Assembly (NCBI RefSeq): GCF_000174015.1
Contig: NZ_ACFE01000002.1
Coordinates: forward strand, 186,001-250,000
Length of the DNA: 64,000 nucleotides
DNA from: Lancefieldella rimae ATCC 49626
GTDB taxonomy: Bacteria; Actinomycetota; Coriobacteriia; Coriobacteriales; Atopobiaceae
Reading direction: 5' to 3'
This document shows positions 33,254 to 42,213 of this stretch, in pieces; the first letter of the stretch is position 1; every line of letters begins with the position of its first letter. Below the pieces are notes generated by a model. The model ran no database searches and had not been told where the DNA came from. It worked only from the letters and a program-made list of their open reading frames with translations. The position numbers and the translations under genes are program-made.

Positions 33254-34549
33254 ATGCCAGTTGTCTATACCGCCCTTGGTACCGACGTTATTCATGAGGG
33301 GCATCTGAACATTCTCAAGTGCGCGCAAGAATACGGAACCGTGGTTGTAGGAGCCTTGAGTGACAAAGCTCTCATTCGATACAGTCGGTTTCCGACGGTT
33401 TCCCAAGAAGAACGCGTTAAGCTCTACGAGTCCCTTGAAGGTGTGAGTCGCGTCATTATCCAGGATGACTATCTTTACGACGACGTGATTGCAACACTCA
33501 AGCCCGATTACGTAGTACATGGCGACAACTGGCAAAACGGTCCCGAACGCGCCATCCGTAACAACATTGAGGGGCTTCTCGCCACATACGGCGGAACGCT
33601 CATAGAGGTGCCATATACCAGAAGCGAGCAGGCGCGCAAAGTTGACCAGCAGCTCCGTGAGAAACTGGCCATGCCGGAATACCGCCGCCGTCGCTTGAGG
33701 CAGCTTTTGGCCATTTCACCGACGGTTAAGGTCATTGAGGCTCACGACGGACTTACCGGCCTTATTGCCGAGAAGACCGTTGTGGATCACAACGGTCGCC
33801 TTGATCAGTTTGACGGCATGTGGGTCAGCTCGCTTTGCGACAGTACGGAGCGCGGCAAGCCCGACATTGAGCTTGTGGATATGTCCGCCCGCCTGCGTAC
33901 CGTTGACGACATTATGGAAGTCACCACCAAACCCATCATTCTTGACGGGGATACCGGAGGCTTGACGGAACACTTTGTCTACAACGTGCGTACGCTGGAG
34001 CGCATGGGCGTTTCTGCCGTCATTATTGAGGATAAGACCGGCCTTAAGAAGAATTCCCTGTTCGGCACTGAGGTTAAACAAACGCAGGCACCCATTGAGG
34101 ATTTTTGCGCAAAGATTTCCGCAGGTAAAAAAGTTCAACTGACCGATGACTTTATGATTATCGCGCGCATCGAGAGCCTCATTCTTGAGCGCGGTATGGA
34201 GGACGCCCTTACCAGAGCATTTGCCTTTAGAGACGCCGGCGCCGACGGCATTATGATTCACAGTCGCAAAAAAGATCCTGCCGAGATTTATGAGTTCTGT
34301 GATCGTTTCCGCGAGAAAGACGCCACAACGCCGATTGTTGTTGTACCCACGTCGTTTAACGGCGCAACGGAGGAAGAGCTTGCGTCTCATGGCATCAACA
34401 TCGTTATCTACGCCAACCAGCTGATTCGCGCAGCGTTTCCCGCCATGCAAGAGACGGCTCGCGGTATCCTGAGGGCACACCGCGCACTTGAGGTTGACGA
34501 GCAGCTCCTTCCGTTTAAGGACATCATCCGCCTTATTGACGAGCTGTAG
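33254..34549 (+). CDS. aepX: Phosphoenolpyruvate mutase with N-terminal nucleotidyltransferase domain
   Basis: The protein is 431 residues. Residues 1-135 form a cytidylyltransferase-like domain with HEGH (14-17), but the usual C-terminal ISTT-type motif is replaced by PYTRSEQARKV, so its activity is doubtful. Residues about 150-431 are a PEP mutase/isocitrate-lyase-fold domain with LDGDTGG, EDKTGLKKNSLFG and RIESL, the residues binding Mg2+ and substrate. It rearranges PEP to phosphonopyruvate, the entry step of phosphonate synthesis; the thermodynamically favourable partner is the decarboxylase at 35319. AAAGGAG ribosome site. Confidence 0.93.
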   Translation: MPVVYTALGTDVIHEGHLNILKCAQEYGTVVVGALSDKALIRYSRFPTVSQEERVKLYESLEGVSRVIIQDDYLYDDVIATLKPDYVVHGDNWQNGPERAIRNNIEGLLATYGGTLIEVPYTRSEQARKVDQQLREKLAMPEYRRRRLRQLLAISPTVKVIEAHDGLTGLIAEKTVVDHNGRLDQFDGMWVSSLCDSTERGKPDIELVDMSARLRTVDDIMEVTTKPIILDGDTGGLTEHFVYNVRTLERMGVSAVIIEDKTGLKKNSLFGTEVKQTQAPIEDFCAKISAGKKVQLTDDFMIIARIESLILERGMEDALTRAFAFRDAGADGIMIHSRKKDPAEIYEFCDRFREKDATTPIVVVPTSFNGATEEELASHGINIVIYANQLIRAAFPAMQETARGILRAHRALEVDEQLLPFKDIIRLIDEL

Positions 34550-34558
34550 GTGACGGGA

Positions 34559-35299
34559 ATGGCTTGTGTAAAAGGTTCAAATGCCGAGAAGACCAATGCG
34601 ATTATAATGGCGGCGGGATTGGGAACGCGCATGGCACCTCTCACCAAAACCACACCTAAGCCGTTGATTTCGGTCAACGGAACGCCGATGATTGAAACGG
34701 TCATCAATGCGCTGGTTACGGCCGGCGTTGAGAGGATCTCTGTGGTTGTCGGGTATCTCAAAGAGCAGTTTTGCTATCTTGAGGAGCGCTATCCGGCCGT
34801 AGTGCTTGTTGAGAACACGGAGTATTTGGAGAAGAATAACATCTCATCAATATATGCCGCCGTTGACGTTCTTGAGCAGGGGGCTACGTTTATTTGCGAG
34901 GCTGACCTGGTTATTTCAGATGAGCATATTTTCCAACCACGGCCTTCTCGGTCGTGCTATTTTGGCCGTAAGTTTTCCGGCCATACGGGCGACTGGGTGT
35001 TTGACCTTGACGATTCGGGAAAGATTGTCCGAATCGGCAAAGGCGGCAGCGATACGTATGCCATGGTGGGACTGTCGTACTTCTCGGCACCGGATGCAAA
35101 GCGTTTGGCACGGTTTATGCATGATGCCTACAAAGAGACCGGCCACGAGCAGCTCTTTTGGGATGATGTGGTGAATAACCATATTGCCGAATTAGATCTT
35201 TCAATTCACCCCGTTGAGGCACAGCAAATTGCGGAGCTTGATAGCGTTGCGGAATTGGCGGCGTTTGACCATGGCTACGTATATCTTTTGAGGAGTTAG
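34559..35299 (+). CDS. pntC: 2-AEP cytidylyltransferase (PntC/LicC-like)
   Basis: This 246-residue sugar-nucleotidyltransferase-fold protein has the signature IIMAAGLGTRMAPLT near the N-terminus, KPLISVNGTPMIE, and a mid-protein CEADLVI metal site. LicC relatives activate phosphocholine with CTP. In a PEP mutase/decarboxylase/transaminase cluster the substrate is most likely 2-aminoethylphosphonate, giving CMP-AEP (PntC activity). ATG 34559 has AGGTGA just upstream and is preferred over GTG 34550, which abuts the previous stop. The stop lies inside a 15-bp duplicated ribosome-site segment. Confidence 0.85.
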   Translation: MACVKGSNAEKTNAIIMAAGLGTRMAPLTKTTPKPLISVNGTPMIETVINALVTAGVERISVVVGYLKEQFCYLEERYPAVVLVENTEYLEKNNISSIYAAVDVLEQGATFICEADLVISDEHIFQPRPSRSCYFGRKFSGHTGDWVFDLDDSGKIVRIGKGGSDTYAMVGLSYFSAPDAKRLARFMHDAYKETGHEQLFWDDVVNNHIAELDLSIHPVEAQQIAELDSVAELAAFDHGYVYLLRS

Positions 35300-35319
35300 A
35301 TTTAGAGGAGTTAGATTTA
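35290..35319 (+). repeat. Tandem 15-bp duplication carrying the ribosome-binding site
   Basis: GAGGAGTTAGATTTA is repeated twice head to tail. The first copy contains the pntC stop, and the second supplies the GAGGAG for the decarboxylase start at 35319. Only the second copy is well placed for initiation. Confidence 0.9.
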
Positions 35320-36440
35320 TGCAGGTAAAAACATTTGTCGATACGCTTGGCGCTGATTTTTATACCGGTGTACCGGACTCCCAGCTTAAAGCGCTGTGCA
35401 ATTACCTTATGAGCGTGTATGGCATTGATTCCGCGCATCACATTATTGCCGCCAATGAGGGAAACTGTACGGCTCTTGCCGCCGGATATTACTTGGCAAC
35501 CGGTAAGGTTCCGGTGGTTTACCTGCAGAATAGTGGAGAGGGCAATATTATCAATCCTGTGGCTTCTCTTCTGAACGAGAAGGTCTATGCCATTCCGATG
35601 ATATTTGTCGTTGGCTGGCGTGGAGAGCCGGGCGTTCATGACGAACCCCAGCATATCTATCAGGGAGAAGTAACGCTGCGCTTGCTTGAGGATATGGGGA
35701 TTCGCTCCTTTGTGGTGAGCCCGGAGACAACTGCAGACGACCTGACGGCTGCTATGAGGGAGTTCCGCGAGCTGCTTAAGCAGGGGCATGACGTAGCATT
35801 TGTCATCAGAAAAGGCGCGCTGACCTTTGACGGTACGGTTGCGTACAAAAACAACAACGCAATGGTGCGAGAGGATATCGTGAGCCATATTGCGTGTGCT
35901 GCCGGAGATGATCCCATCGTGTCAACGACCGGCAAGGCAAGTCGAGAGCTCTTTGAGATCCGCGAAGCTGCCGGTCAGAATCATGAGCGTGATTTTTTGA
36001 CCGTGGGCTCCATGGGGCATGCGTCTTCCATTGCTCTGGGAGTGGCGCTGAACAAGCCGGAGCAAAAAGTGTGGTGCATTGACGGTGACGGTGCCGCTCT
36101 CATGCACATGGGGGCTATGGCAGTCATCGGTGCGCAAAAGCCTGCCAACCTCGTGCACATTGTCATCAATAATGCCGCTCACGAGACGGTTGGCGGTATG
36201 CCAACGGTTGCCGGTACGGCTGATTTGGTGGGCGTTGCCAAGGCCTGCGGATATCTCCATGCAGTACGGGTGAATACCTTTGAAGATTTAGACGCTGAGC
36301 TCACAAAGGCACGTGGGCGAGAAGAGCTGACGTTCATTGAAGTGCCTTGCTCTATTGGATCTCGCGATGATCTGGGACGTCCCACAACGACCGCTCTTGA
36401 AAACAAGCAGAATTTTATGAGGTATCTAAAGACGTTATAA
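35319..36440 (+). CDS. aepY: Phosphonopyruvate decarboxylase
   Basis: This 373-residue thiamine-diphosphate enzyme has an N-terminal pyrimidine-binding half (FYTGVPDSQLK, catalytic Glu in ANEGNCTALAAGY, and the WRGEPGVHDEPQH loop). The C-terminal pyrophosphate half contains GDGAALMHMGAMAVIG and NNAAHETVGG (the GDG-x(22-26)-NN motif). It decarboxylates phosphonopyruvate to phosphonoacetaldehyde, pulling the unfavourable PEP mutase reaction forward; PhnW then aminates the product. It is the last gene of the cluster and is followed by an unrelated lipoprotein gene. Confidence 0.93.
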   Translation: MQVKTFVDTLGADFYTGVPDSQLKALCNYLMSVYGIDSAHHIIAANEGNCTALAAGYYLATGKVPVVYLQNSGEGNIINPVASLLNEKVYAIPMIFVVGWRGEPGVHDEPQHIYQGEVTLRLLEDMGIRSFVVSPETTADDLTAAMREFRELLKQGHDVAFVIRKGALTFDGTVAYKNNNAMVREDIVSHIACAAGDDPIVSTTGKASRELFEIREAAGQNHERDFLTVGSMGHASSIALGVALNKPEQKVWCIDGDGAALMHMGAMAVIGAQKPANLVHIVINNAAHETVGGMPTVAGTADLVGVAKACGYLHAVRVNTFEDLDAELTKARGREELTFIEVPCSIGSRDDLGRPTTTALENKQNFMRYLKTL

Positions 36441-36472
36441 GTCATCGACAATCTGTGAAAGGAACGATTTTT

Positions 36473-36985
36473 ATGAAATTGAGTCGTCGTGAATTTACAT
36501 ACATTTCAGGTCTAAGCTTATGTTCCTTTCTTTTGGGTGGATGTAAAGCGTCTGAGCCTGAGGAAAAACCAAGTGAAAATAAAGACGAAAAAGTAGAAGA
36601 GCAATCAGAAAAGAAGACGCAAGAACGGGATTTTCCTTACAAAGCGACAGTTAATGGAGCTGAGGTAATTACAGATGAACTTGACAGGAGACTCTTGTCG
36701 GTGAGTATTTCTTTTACAAATAACTCAGATGAGGCTAGTAGTTTTATGAGCACTTACTATCTTGAAGCATTCCAAGATAGTAAGGAAATTTCCTATTCGA
36801 TACCCTATTTTAAAGATCATACTGATTCAACTATGATGGATCGCGTTAAACCTGGTCGTACGATTGAGGTTAAAGTTTATTTTGAGTTGAAGTCATCGTC
36901 TGATGTAGAAGTTGAGCTTCATTACGGAAATTCAGATAAATACGGTAATAAGGCACTTTTTGAGGCAACATATCCAGTAGCTTAG
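36473..36985 (+). CDS. Tat-type DUF5067-like lipoprotein
   Basis: This 170-residue protein has a signal peptide with a twin-arginine motif (SRREF) and lipobox LGGC (Cys about 24). An acidic Lys/Glu linker leads to a beta-rich domain with LSVSISFTNNSDEASSF, as in DUF5067 lipoproteins. ATG 36473 is chosen with AAAGGA nine bases upstream; a GTG at 36455 would overlap that site. Export through Tat and anchoring on the outer face of the membrane are inferred. Function unknown. Base composition is more AT-rich than its neighbours. Confidence 0.8.
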   Translation: MKLSRREFTYISGLSLCSFLLGGCKASEPEEKPSENKDEKVEEQSEKKTQERDFPYKATVNGAEVITDELDRRLLSVSISFTNNSDEASSFMSTYYLEAFQDSKEISYSIPYFKDHTDSTMMDRVKPGRTIEVKVYFELKSSSDVEVELHYGNSDKYGNKALFEATYPVA

Positions 36986-37048
36986 CTGCTACATGATTAT
37001 TAAATCTATGATGCCAGATAAACAGATCAAATCGGAGTTGGTGCAATT

Positions 37049-38371
37049 ATGCAAACAGATACATTAATTTTGATCGTAGCTGCCGGAGCTGCTCTTGTCG
37101 CTGCTATTTTTGCAGGTATGTCATGGAGCCGCACAAAAGACATTTCAGGTTCAGAGGTGGCCATCAATCAAAAAATCGACTCTGAGATGAGGCACACAAG
37201 AGAGCAATCGCAGGTGGCGGTTGACGGGCTTGACCGACGCCTTGTTACTATGACCAACAAGGTGGATAGTCTGGAGCGCGCAATGGCCGACTTTCAGGCG
37301 AAGACATCAAAGGAGCTTGGAGACGTTCGCGTGGCCCAAGAAAAGGGTCGTGCCGATATGCAGGCCGGCATTAGTACTACGCTGAAGGGCGTTCAGGACA
37401 GCGTTTCTCAGCAGCTTATTGCCATTCGACAAGATAACGGAAAGAGTCTTGAGCAGATTCGTGCCACGGTTGACGATAAGCTCCAAAAGACCTTAAACGA
37501 CCGTATCAGCAAGTCGTTTGAGATGGTGAACAATCAGCTCGACGCCGTTTCCAAAGGCCTAGGAGAGATGCGCGGGATGGCGGAAAGTGTCGGCGACCTG
37601 CGAAAAGTTCTTTCAAACGTTAAGACCAGAGGTATCGTGGGCGAAGTCCAGCTTGGAGCAATTCTTGAGGAAGTACTTTCTCCCGAGCAATATGATACCA
37701 ACGTTGCCACCGTTCCTGACAGCTCAAACAGGGTTGAGTTTGCCGTCAAGATTCCCGGTAAAGACGATGAGTTTGTGTATCTGCCCATTGATGCAAAGTT
37801 TCCCGGTGAAACCTATGGGCGCTTGGAAGATGCAAAAGACACAGGAGATGCCGCGTCCGTTGAGACTGCTTGGAAAGAGCTTGAGACCCGCCTAAAGAGC
37901 GAGGCAAAAGATATTCACGAGAAGTACGTTGCTCCGCCGGCCACTACCTCGTTTGCTATTCTGTTCCTTCCGTTTGAGGGCCTGTATGCCGAGGTGGTCA
38001 ATCGCACGGGACTGGTTGAGCAGATCCAGCGCGAATGGCACGTTAACGTCGCGGGGCCATCTACTGTGGCAGCGCTGCTCAACGCCGTGCAAATGGGCTT
38101 TCAGACCGTGGCAATCCAAAAGCGGGCAGACGAGATACAGAAGGTACTTTCTGCAGTTAAAGCAGAGCTTCCCAAGTACCGCAGGGAGCTTGAGAAGGCA
38201 CAAAAGCAGCTTAGCACGGCTTCAAAGACCATCGACGGACTTGTTGGCACGCGTACGCGAGCAATGGAGCGTACTCTCAAGGGTGTGACGGCAATAGGCT
38301 CATTGAGTGAAGCCGACGAACTTCTCGGCATTGACGATGATGGCGATGAAGTTGAGTCCAAAGACGAATAA
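37049..38371 (+). CDS. rmuC: DNA recombination protein RmuC
   Basis: This 440-residue protein has an N-terminal membrane helix (residues about 4-24), a long coiled coil (about 40-190) and the RmuC nuclease-like core. The core has TRGIVGEVQLGAILEEVL, YLPIDAKFPGETY (the PD-(D/E)xK-like DAKFP element) and FLPFEGLYAEVV. RmuC limits recombination at inverted repeats. The last 20 residues are acidic. A terminator follows at 38377. It appears to be a single-gene unit. Confidence 0.92.
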   Translation: MQTDTLILIVAAGAALVAAIFAGMSWSRTKDISGSEVAINQKIDSEMRHTREQSQVAVDGLDRRLVTMTNKVDSLERAMADFQAKTSKELGDVRVAQEKGRADMQAGISTTLKGVQDSVSQQLIAIRQDNGKSLEQIRATVDDKLQKTLNDRISKSFEMVNNQLDAVSKGLGEMRGMAESVGDLRKVLSNVKTRGIVGEVQLGAILEEVLSPEQYDTNVATVPDSSNRVEFAVKIPGKDDEFVYLPIDAKFPGETYGRLEDAKDTGDAASVETAWKELETRLKSEAKDIHEKYVAPPATTSFAILFLPFEGLYAEVVNRTGLVEQIQREWHVNVAGPSTVAALLNAVQMGFQTVAIQKRADEIQKVLSAVKAELPKYRRELEKAQKQLSTASKTIDGLVGTRTRAMERTLKGVTAIGSLSEADELLGIDDDGDEVESKDE

Positions 38372-38376
38372 AACAA

Positions 38377-38406
38377 AGCCGTCGGGCGTGTGACCGGCGG
38401 CTTTTA
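38377..38406 (+). terminator. Terminator after rmuC
   Basis: Arms GCCGTCGG/CCGGCGGC followed by TTTTA, six bases past the rmuC stop. Confidence 0.75.
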
Positions 38407-38414
38407 TCGTCATA

Positions 38415-38489
38415 TGGTGCCCCCAGCGAGAATCGAACTCGCATTGCCGCCTTGAAAGGGCGATGTCCTAACCTTTAGACGATGGGGAC
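38415..38489 (-). tRNA. tRNA-Glu (anticodon TTC)
   Basis: This 75-base gene includes an encoded CCA. Acceptor GTCCCCA pairs with TGGGGGC (one G-T wobble), the anticodon stem-loop CGCCCTTTCAAGGCG shows anticodon TTC, and the T arm contains GAGTTCGATTCTC. Confidence 0.95.
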
Positions 38490-38538
38490 GCAAAGAAAGA
38501 GTATAGCAAACGTAAGCCTCAATCGGGAGCAATTTTAT

Positions 38539-39543
38539 TTATTCATCCAAATCAAATCCATTTGCAGCGGCGTATGCATCGGATGCAGCGGCAAATTCCG
38601 GGATGTTACCTGCCCATTCAACAAAATCTGGAACGTCAACAATGACAGGCTCTGCTTCATGAATGGCGAGAAGTGCTTCGTTAAAACTGCCGGTTTTTAC
38701 TTCCGGCCTATCGGGGATGTATATATCAACAAAGGTGGGGTGAAGAAGGGCAAACGCTCCGCCCTCAGTGTTCATCTGGTAGCTCTTGAGCGCTCTTCTC
38801 GCGGAGCTGATACGTGAGAGCTTAAAGAGTAGGATGGCGCGGGCAAGCTCAATCCATGCATTGCTGTGGTGGTTGAATCTGTCGTCAAGCCTGTTGAGCG
38901 CTACCTCATCTTCAAGGCGCGCATACGTGAGAGCCAGCGTAAAGCGAGCTCCGACTGCATCAGAGGGAGATTCTTCCAAAAGTTGCTCGCAGGTCGTGGC
39001 GGCAAGCTTGAATCGAGCGGTGTCCGCATACGTCCGGCCAATTGCTGCCTGTAGTCGTAATCGAGGCCGCACAAAGACATCGGTCCACATGTCGTGGGGG
39101 ACTGTTTCGAGGGTCTTTGAGTCTTCAAGATTGGTAGTACGTTTTGCCTCTTTTTCCGCCTGGTTTTGGATTGCGAGCAGTGCCTGGAGCAGGCTTTCGG
39201 GGTCTGATGCATGAACGAGTGCATTCATACGTAAAAGATCGGTGTTTTCACCGTACTTTTTGCGAATGTTTTCGAGTGCATGCAAAAACGTCTGGAGCCG
39301 CGTGATGCGAGCCTGCACGAACTCCTCATCGGTATAGGAATCGTCATTGAGCTGGGAGTCTTGGTATCGCTTAACCGCTTGCGCAAGGTGATACATGGGA
39401 AGCTCATCGGTTTCGGAAGCATAGGACTTGAGGTCGGATTGAACCGCCAAAAGAAGCTCTTCATAGGCAGCATCTGACATTGAGCCGATAGCAGCGTGTC
39501 GTTTGAGAGCGCATCTCTGAACCAGTTCCTCGGTGAGATTCAT
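38539..39543 (-). CDS. TPR-like protein, second gene of a coupled pair
   Basis: This 334-residue all-helical protein has tetratricopeptide-like spacing. ARFTLALTYARLEDEVALNRL closely matches DIRFTLALAYAKLEDADGL of the upstream gene, so the two are paralogues. There is no membrane helix or signal peptide. The start overlaps the upstream stop by four bases (ATGA). TPR proteins are scaffolds for protein contacts; the partner is unknown. The C-terminus is acidic (ANGFDLDE). Confidence 0.7.
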   Translation of the reverse strand: MNLTEELVQRCALKRHAAIGSMSDAAYEELLLAVQSDLKSYASETDELPMYHLAQAVKRYQDSQLNDDSYTDEEFVQARITRLQTFLHALENIRKKYGENTDLLRMNALVHASDPESLLQALLAIQNQAEKEAKRTTNLEDSKTLETVPHDMWTDVFVRPRLRLQAAIGRTYADTARFKLAATTCEQLLEESPSDAVGARFTLALTYARLEDEVALNRLDDRFNHHSNAWIELARAILLFKLSRISSARRALKSYQMNTEGGAFALLHPTFVDIYIPDRPEVKTGSFNEALLAIHEAEPVIVDVPDFVEWAGNIPEFAAASDAYAAANGFDLDE

Positions 39544-40844
39544 GAAAGACCCCCTCCGCCCTTTTCGAAGGTAAGACCGTCTCCAAAATCAAAACCATTT
39601 CCGAAATCAAAACCTTCTCCGAAGTCCGTTATGTCGCGCAAATCGTCTATGGTATGCAAAAAGTCTGCTTGAAAGTCTTTAATGCGTGCGGGATAGCGTC
39701 GCTCAATCTCGCCGCCAAGCCAGCGTCCAAAAATGCCGCGACCTGTGAAATCATTGCCTTCCTGCAAGAGAACGGCTGCCTCAGAGACCGCAAGAATCAA
39801 CTCATCCTCCGAATATGGCTCGACATTCAGTCGGGCGTACTCACCCTCCGGGAGCTCCCGTTGCATAAAGAGCGTAAGTGCACCGGTTTTGTAGCGTGCA
39901 AGCAGTTTGTCTAGCAGGTCATTTGCACACTCACGGTTGTTTGTTTTAAACGCAAGTGCCATCCGCGCCAGCATCATCCACGCATCATCCGGAGGTCGGG
40001 GAGGGAAAACGGTTGCATACTGTTTTTCCAACTTTGCTAAACCATCGGCATCCTCAAGTTTTGCATACGCAAGTGCAAGCGTAAAACGAATGTCGCCAAA
40101 GTCGGTTGGATCAAGCGAGAAGAGCTTCTGACCATAGGAAATGGCGGCCTTATTGCGACCTGAAATAAGCGCCCTGGTTGCAAGAGCTGCAAGCCAGCGA
40201 TAATAGGGGCGCATTGCGAGCTCAACGACAGCCTCCGCGAACTCTTCGGAGACACCCTTTGTGGCGGCAGTGCCCTTTTCGATACAGATCTGATGGACTT
40301 CCTCCTCTTGTTCAACGAGGTATTGGAAGTGATCCTCAAGTGCAGTACAAGCCATTGCTTGATGCATGCGGAGCGCGTCAAAGCAATGGGGGTCGAGCTC
40401 ACAGGCACGCTCAAGGAGCTTTTGGCCGTCGAGTACAAGAGGCTTGCCCTCCGATTCATTTACAGTTGGCAGAAGATAGTCGATCTTCTCGACAGCTTGT
40501 GCCATAAGGTGAAACGCCCGGTCTTCATCCGTGGCTATCAGTGTGTCAGGATTGTCTGAGAAGTGCGCAACATAGGAGTTGAACTGCTGAGGATTGGGCG
40601 GTTCGATAGCGCCTGTCTCTATCAAATGATGGATAAACAGGCGATCAAAGTCTTCCTTTTTTGGATCGAACGCCAAAGGCTCTCCTGTCGGTTGCAACTG
40701 TTTCGGATCAAGCGTCAGGCCATTTCTATTTAAGATCGTGTTGGCAAGACCATACCGGCGGCATTGTTTGCATACCGTTGGCGTATTAACGTTATCAGTT
40801 TTTGCATATTTGTGATAGATTACGGAATGGTGTCTTGTATACAT
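39540..40844 (-). CDS. TPR-like protein with GFDFG repeats at the C-terminus
   Basis: This 434-residue protein is helical through residues about 95-380 with TPR-like repeats (LERACELDPHCFDALRMHQA, ISYGQKLFSLDPTDFGDIRF). Near the N-terminus is a CxxC pair (VCKQCRRYG, about 25-33) that could bind metal. The C-terminus ends with tandem FGEGFDFGNGFDFGDG and a Gly-rich tail. ATG 40844 lacks a clear ribosome site and the true start may be internal. A hairpin with a minus-strand T run lies just upstream (40863-40888). It is coupled to the 38539 gene. Function unknown. Confidence 0.65.
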   Translation of the reverse strand: MYTRHHSVIYHKYAKTDNVNTPTVCKQCRRYGLANTILNRNGLTLDPKQLQPTGEPLAFDPKKEDFDRLFIHHLIETGAIEPPNPQQFNSYVAHFSDNPDTLIATDEDRAFHLMAQAVEKIDYLLPTVNESEGKPLVLDGQKLLERACELDPHCFDALRMHQAMACTALEDHFQYLVEQEEEVHQICIEKGTAATKGVSEEFAEAVVELAMRPYYRWLAALATRALISGRNKAAISYGQKLFSLDPTDFGDIRFTLALAYAKLEDADGLAKLEKQYATVFPPRPPDDAWMMLARMALAFKTNNRECANDLLDKLLARYKTGALTLFMQRELPEGEYARLNVEPYSEDELILAVSEAAVLLQEGNDFTGRGIFGRWLGGEIERRYPARIKDFQADFLHTIDDLRDITDFGEGFDFGNGFDFGDGLTFEKGGGGLS

Positions 40845-40862
40845 AAACGAGAAATTGTGTAC

Positions 40863-40888
40863 AAAAAACGAGGAACTGAGTCCTCGTT
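40863..40888 (-). terminator. Hairpin in the gap between divergent genes, possible attenuator
   Basis: Arms AACGAGGA/TCCTCGTT with a six-base loop and, on the minus strand, a TTTTTT tail. A terminator here would lie in the leader of the 40844 gene, so attenuation is possible. On the plus strand it would be in the leader of the dehydrogenase gene. Confidence 0.5.
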
Positions 40889-40936
40889 TGTCCGCTATAT
40901 ATGGGATATGGTGGAAAAATAGAGAGAGGAAATGAT

Positions 40937-42151
40937 ATGGGACGTTTTACGAACCCGCGCGACCTGTACTTCGGTGAGGGCGCACGCCACGAGGTCAAGA
41001 ACCTTGCAGGCAAGAGGGCAATTATCGTCTCCGGTGGCAGCTCGATGCGTCGTGGCGGCTTCCTGGATGACGTCGAGAACGACCTGAAGTCCGCAGGCTT
41101 TGAGGTTGCTCACATTGAGGGCGTCGAGTCTGACCCGTCCGTTGAGACGGTTATGAAGGGCGCTGCTCAGATGTCTGAGTTCCAGCCTGACTGGATTATT
41201 GCTATCGGCGGTGGCTCACCAATCGATGCCGCGAAGGCAATGTGGATCAAGTATGAGTATCCTGAGACAACCTTTGAGGATATGTGCAAGGTCTTTGGTC
41301 TTCCTGAGCTCCGCACCAAGGCTCACTTCTGCGCAATTTCCTCTACTTCTGGCACCGCAACCGAGGTCACGGCCTTCTCGATTATTACCGATTACCAGAA
41401 GGGCGTTAAGTACCCAATCGCTGACTTCCAGATTACCCCTGACGTTGCCATCGTTGACCCTGAGCTCACCTATGGCATGCCTGTGAAGCTCGTTGCTCAT
41501 ACCGGTATGGACGCACTGACCCATGCTATTGAGGCCTACGTCTCCACTGCAGCTTCCATGTTTACCGATGCAGACGCCCTGCACGCAATTCGCGAGATTG
41601 TCGAGTGGCTTCCAAAGTCCTACAAGGGCGACAAAGAGGCACGTCAGCACATGCATGAAGCACAGTGCATCGCCGGTATTGCATTCTCCTCAGGCCTTTT
41701 GGGCATCGTTCACTCCATGGCTCACAAGACCGGCGCCGCATTTTCCGGCGGACATATCATCCATGGTTGCGCCAATGCCATGTATCTTGGCAAGGTTATC
41801 CAGTTCAACGCTCGCGATGCCCGCGCTAAGACTCGTTATGCTTACATTGCCAAGGAGATTTTGCATCTTGAGGGCGAGACCGAGGACGAGCTCGTAGCTG
41901 CATTGGTTCAGAAGATTCGCGACATCAACGATTCTCTGGACGTTCCACAGGGCATCAAGAATTACGGTGAGGGCGGCACTAAGTCCGAGACCTCTATCAT
42001 TGATGAGAAGGAGTTCTTCGAGAAGGCTCCCGAGGTTGCACGCCTTGCTATCGAGGACGCTTGCACCCTTTCCAACCCGCGTAAGCCTACGCAGGAAGAG
42101 ATGGAGCAGCTGCTCAAGTGCGTCTACTATGACCTGCCTGTTGAGTTCTAA
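40937..42151 (+). CDS. Iron-containing alcohol dehydrogenase
   Basis: This 404-residue type III dehydrogenase has a nucleotide-binding half with AIGGGSPIDAAKAMW (GGGS motif) and a metal half with GMDALTHAIEAYVS, HSMAHKTGAAF and HGCANAM, which supply the iron-ligand histidines. It resembles butanol/1,3-propanediol dehydrogenases, reducing aldehydes with NAD(P)H. Its codons look strongly biased (GGC, CGC, GAG, AAG), suggesting high expression. Upstream of deoC, it could remove acetaldehyde released by the aldolase, which is inference. ATG 40937 has GAGAGG at good spacing. Confidence 0.9.
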   Translation: MGRFTNPRDLYFGEGARHEVKNLAGKRAIIVSGGSSMRRGGFLDDVENDLKSAGFEVAHIEGVESDPSVETVMKGAAQMSEFQPDWIIAIGGGSPIDAAKAMWIKYEYPETTFEDMCKVFGLPELRTKAHFCAISSTSGTATEVTAFSIITDYQKGVKYPIADFQITPDVAIVDPELTYGMPVKLVAHTGMDALTHAIEAYVSTAASMFTDADALHAIREIVEWLPKSYKGDKEARQHMHEAQCIAGIAFSSGLLGIVHSMAHKTGAAFSGGHIIHGCANAMYLGKVIQFNARDARAKTRYAYIAKEILHLEGETEDELVAALVQKIRDINDSLDVPQGIKNYGEGGTKSETSIIDEKEFFEKAPEVARLAIEDACTLSNPRKPTQEEMEQLLKCVYYDLPVEF

Positions 42152-42179
42152 GATTCATTCATTTGAATGATGTAGATGC

Positions 42180-42213
42180 TGGCCCGGGTCGCGTTGTGCG
42201 GCCCGGGCTTTTT
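42180..42213 (+). terminator. Rho-independent terminator after the dehydrogenase
   Basis: GC-rich arms GCCCGGGTCGC/GCGGCCCGGGC (one bulge) followed by TTTTT. Confidence 0.9.
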
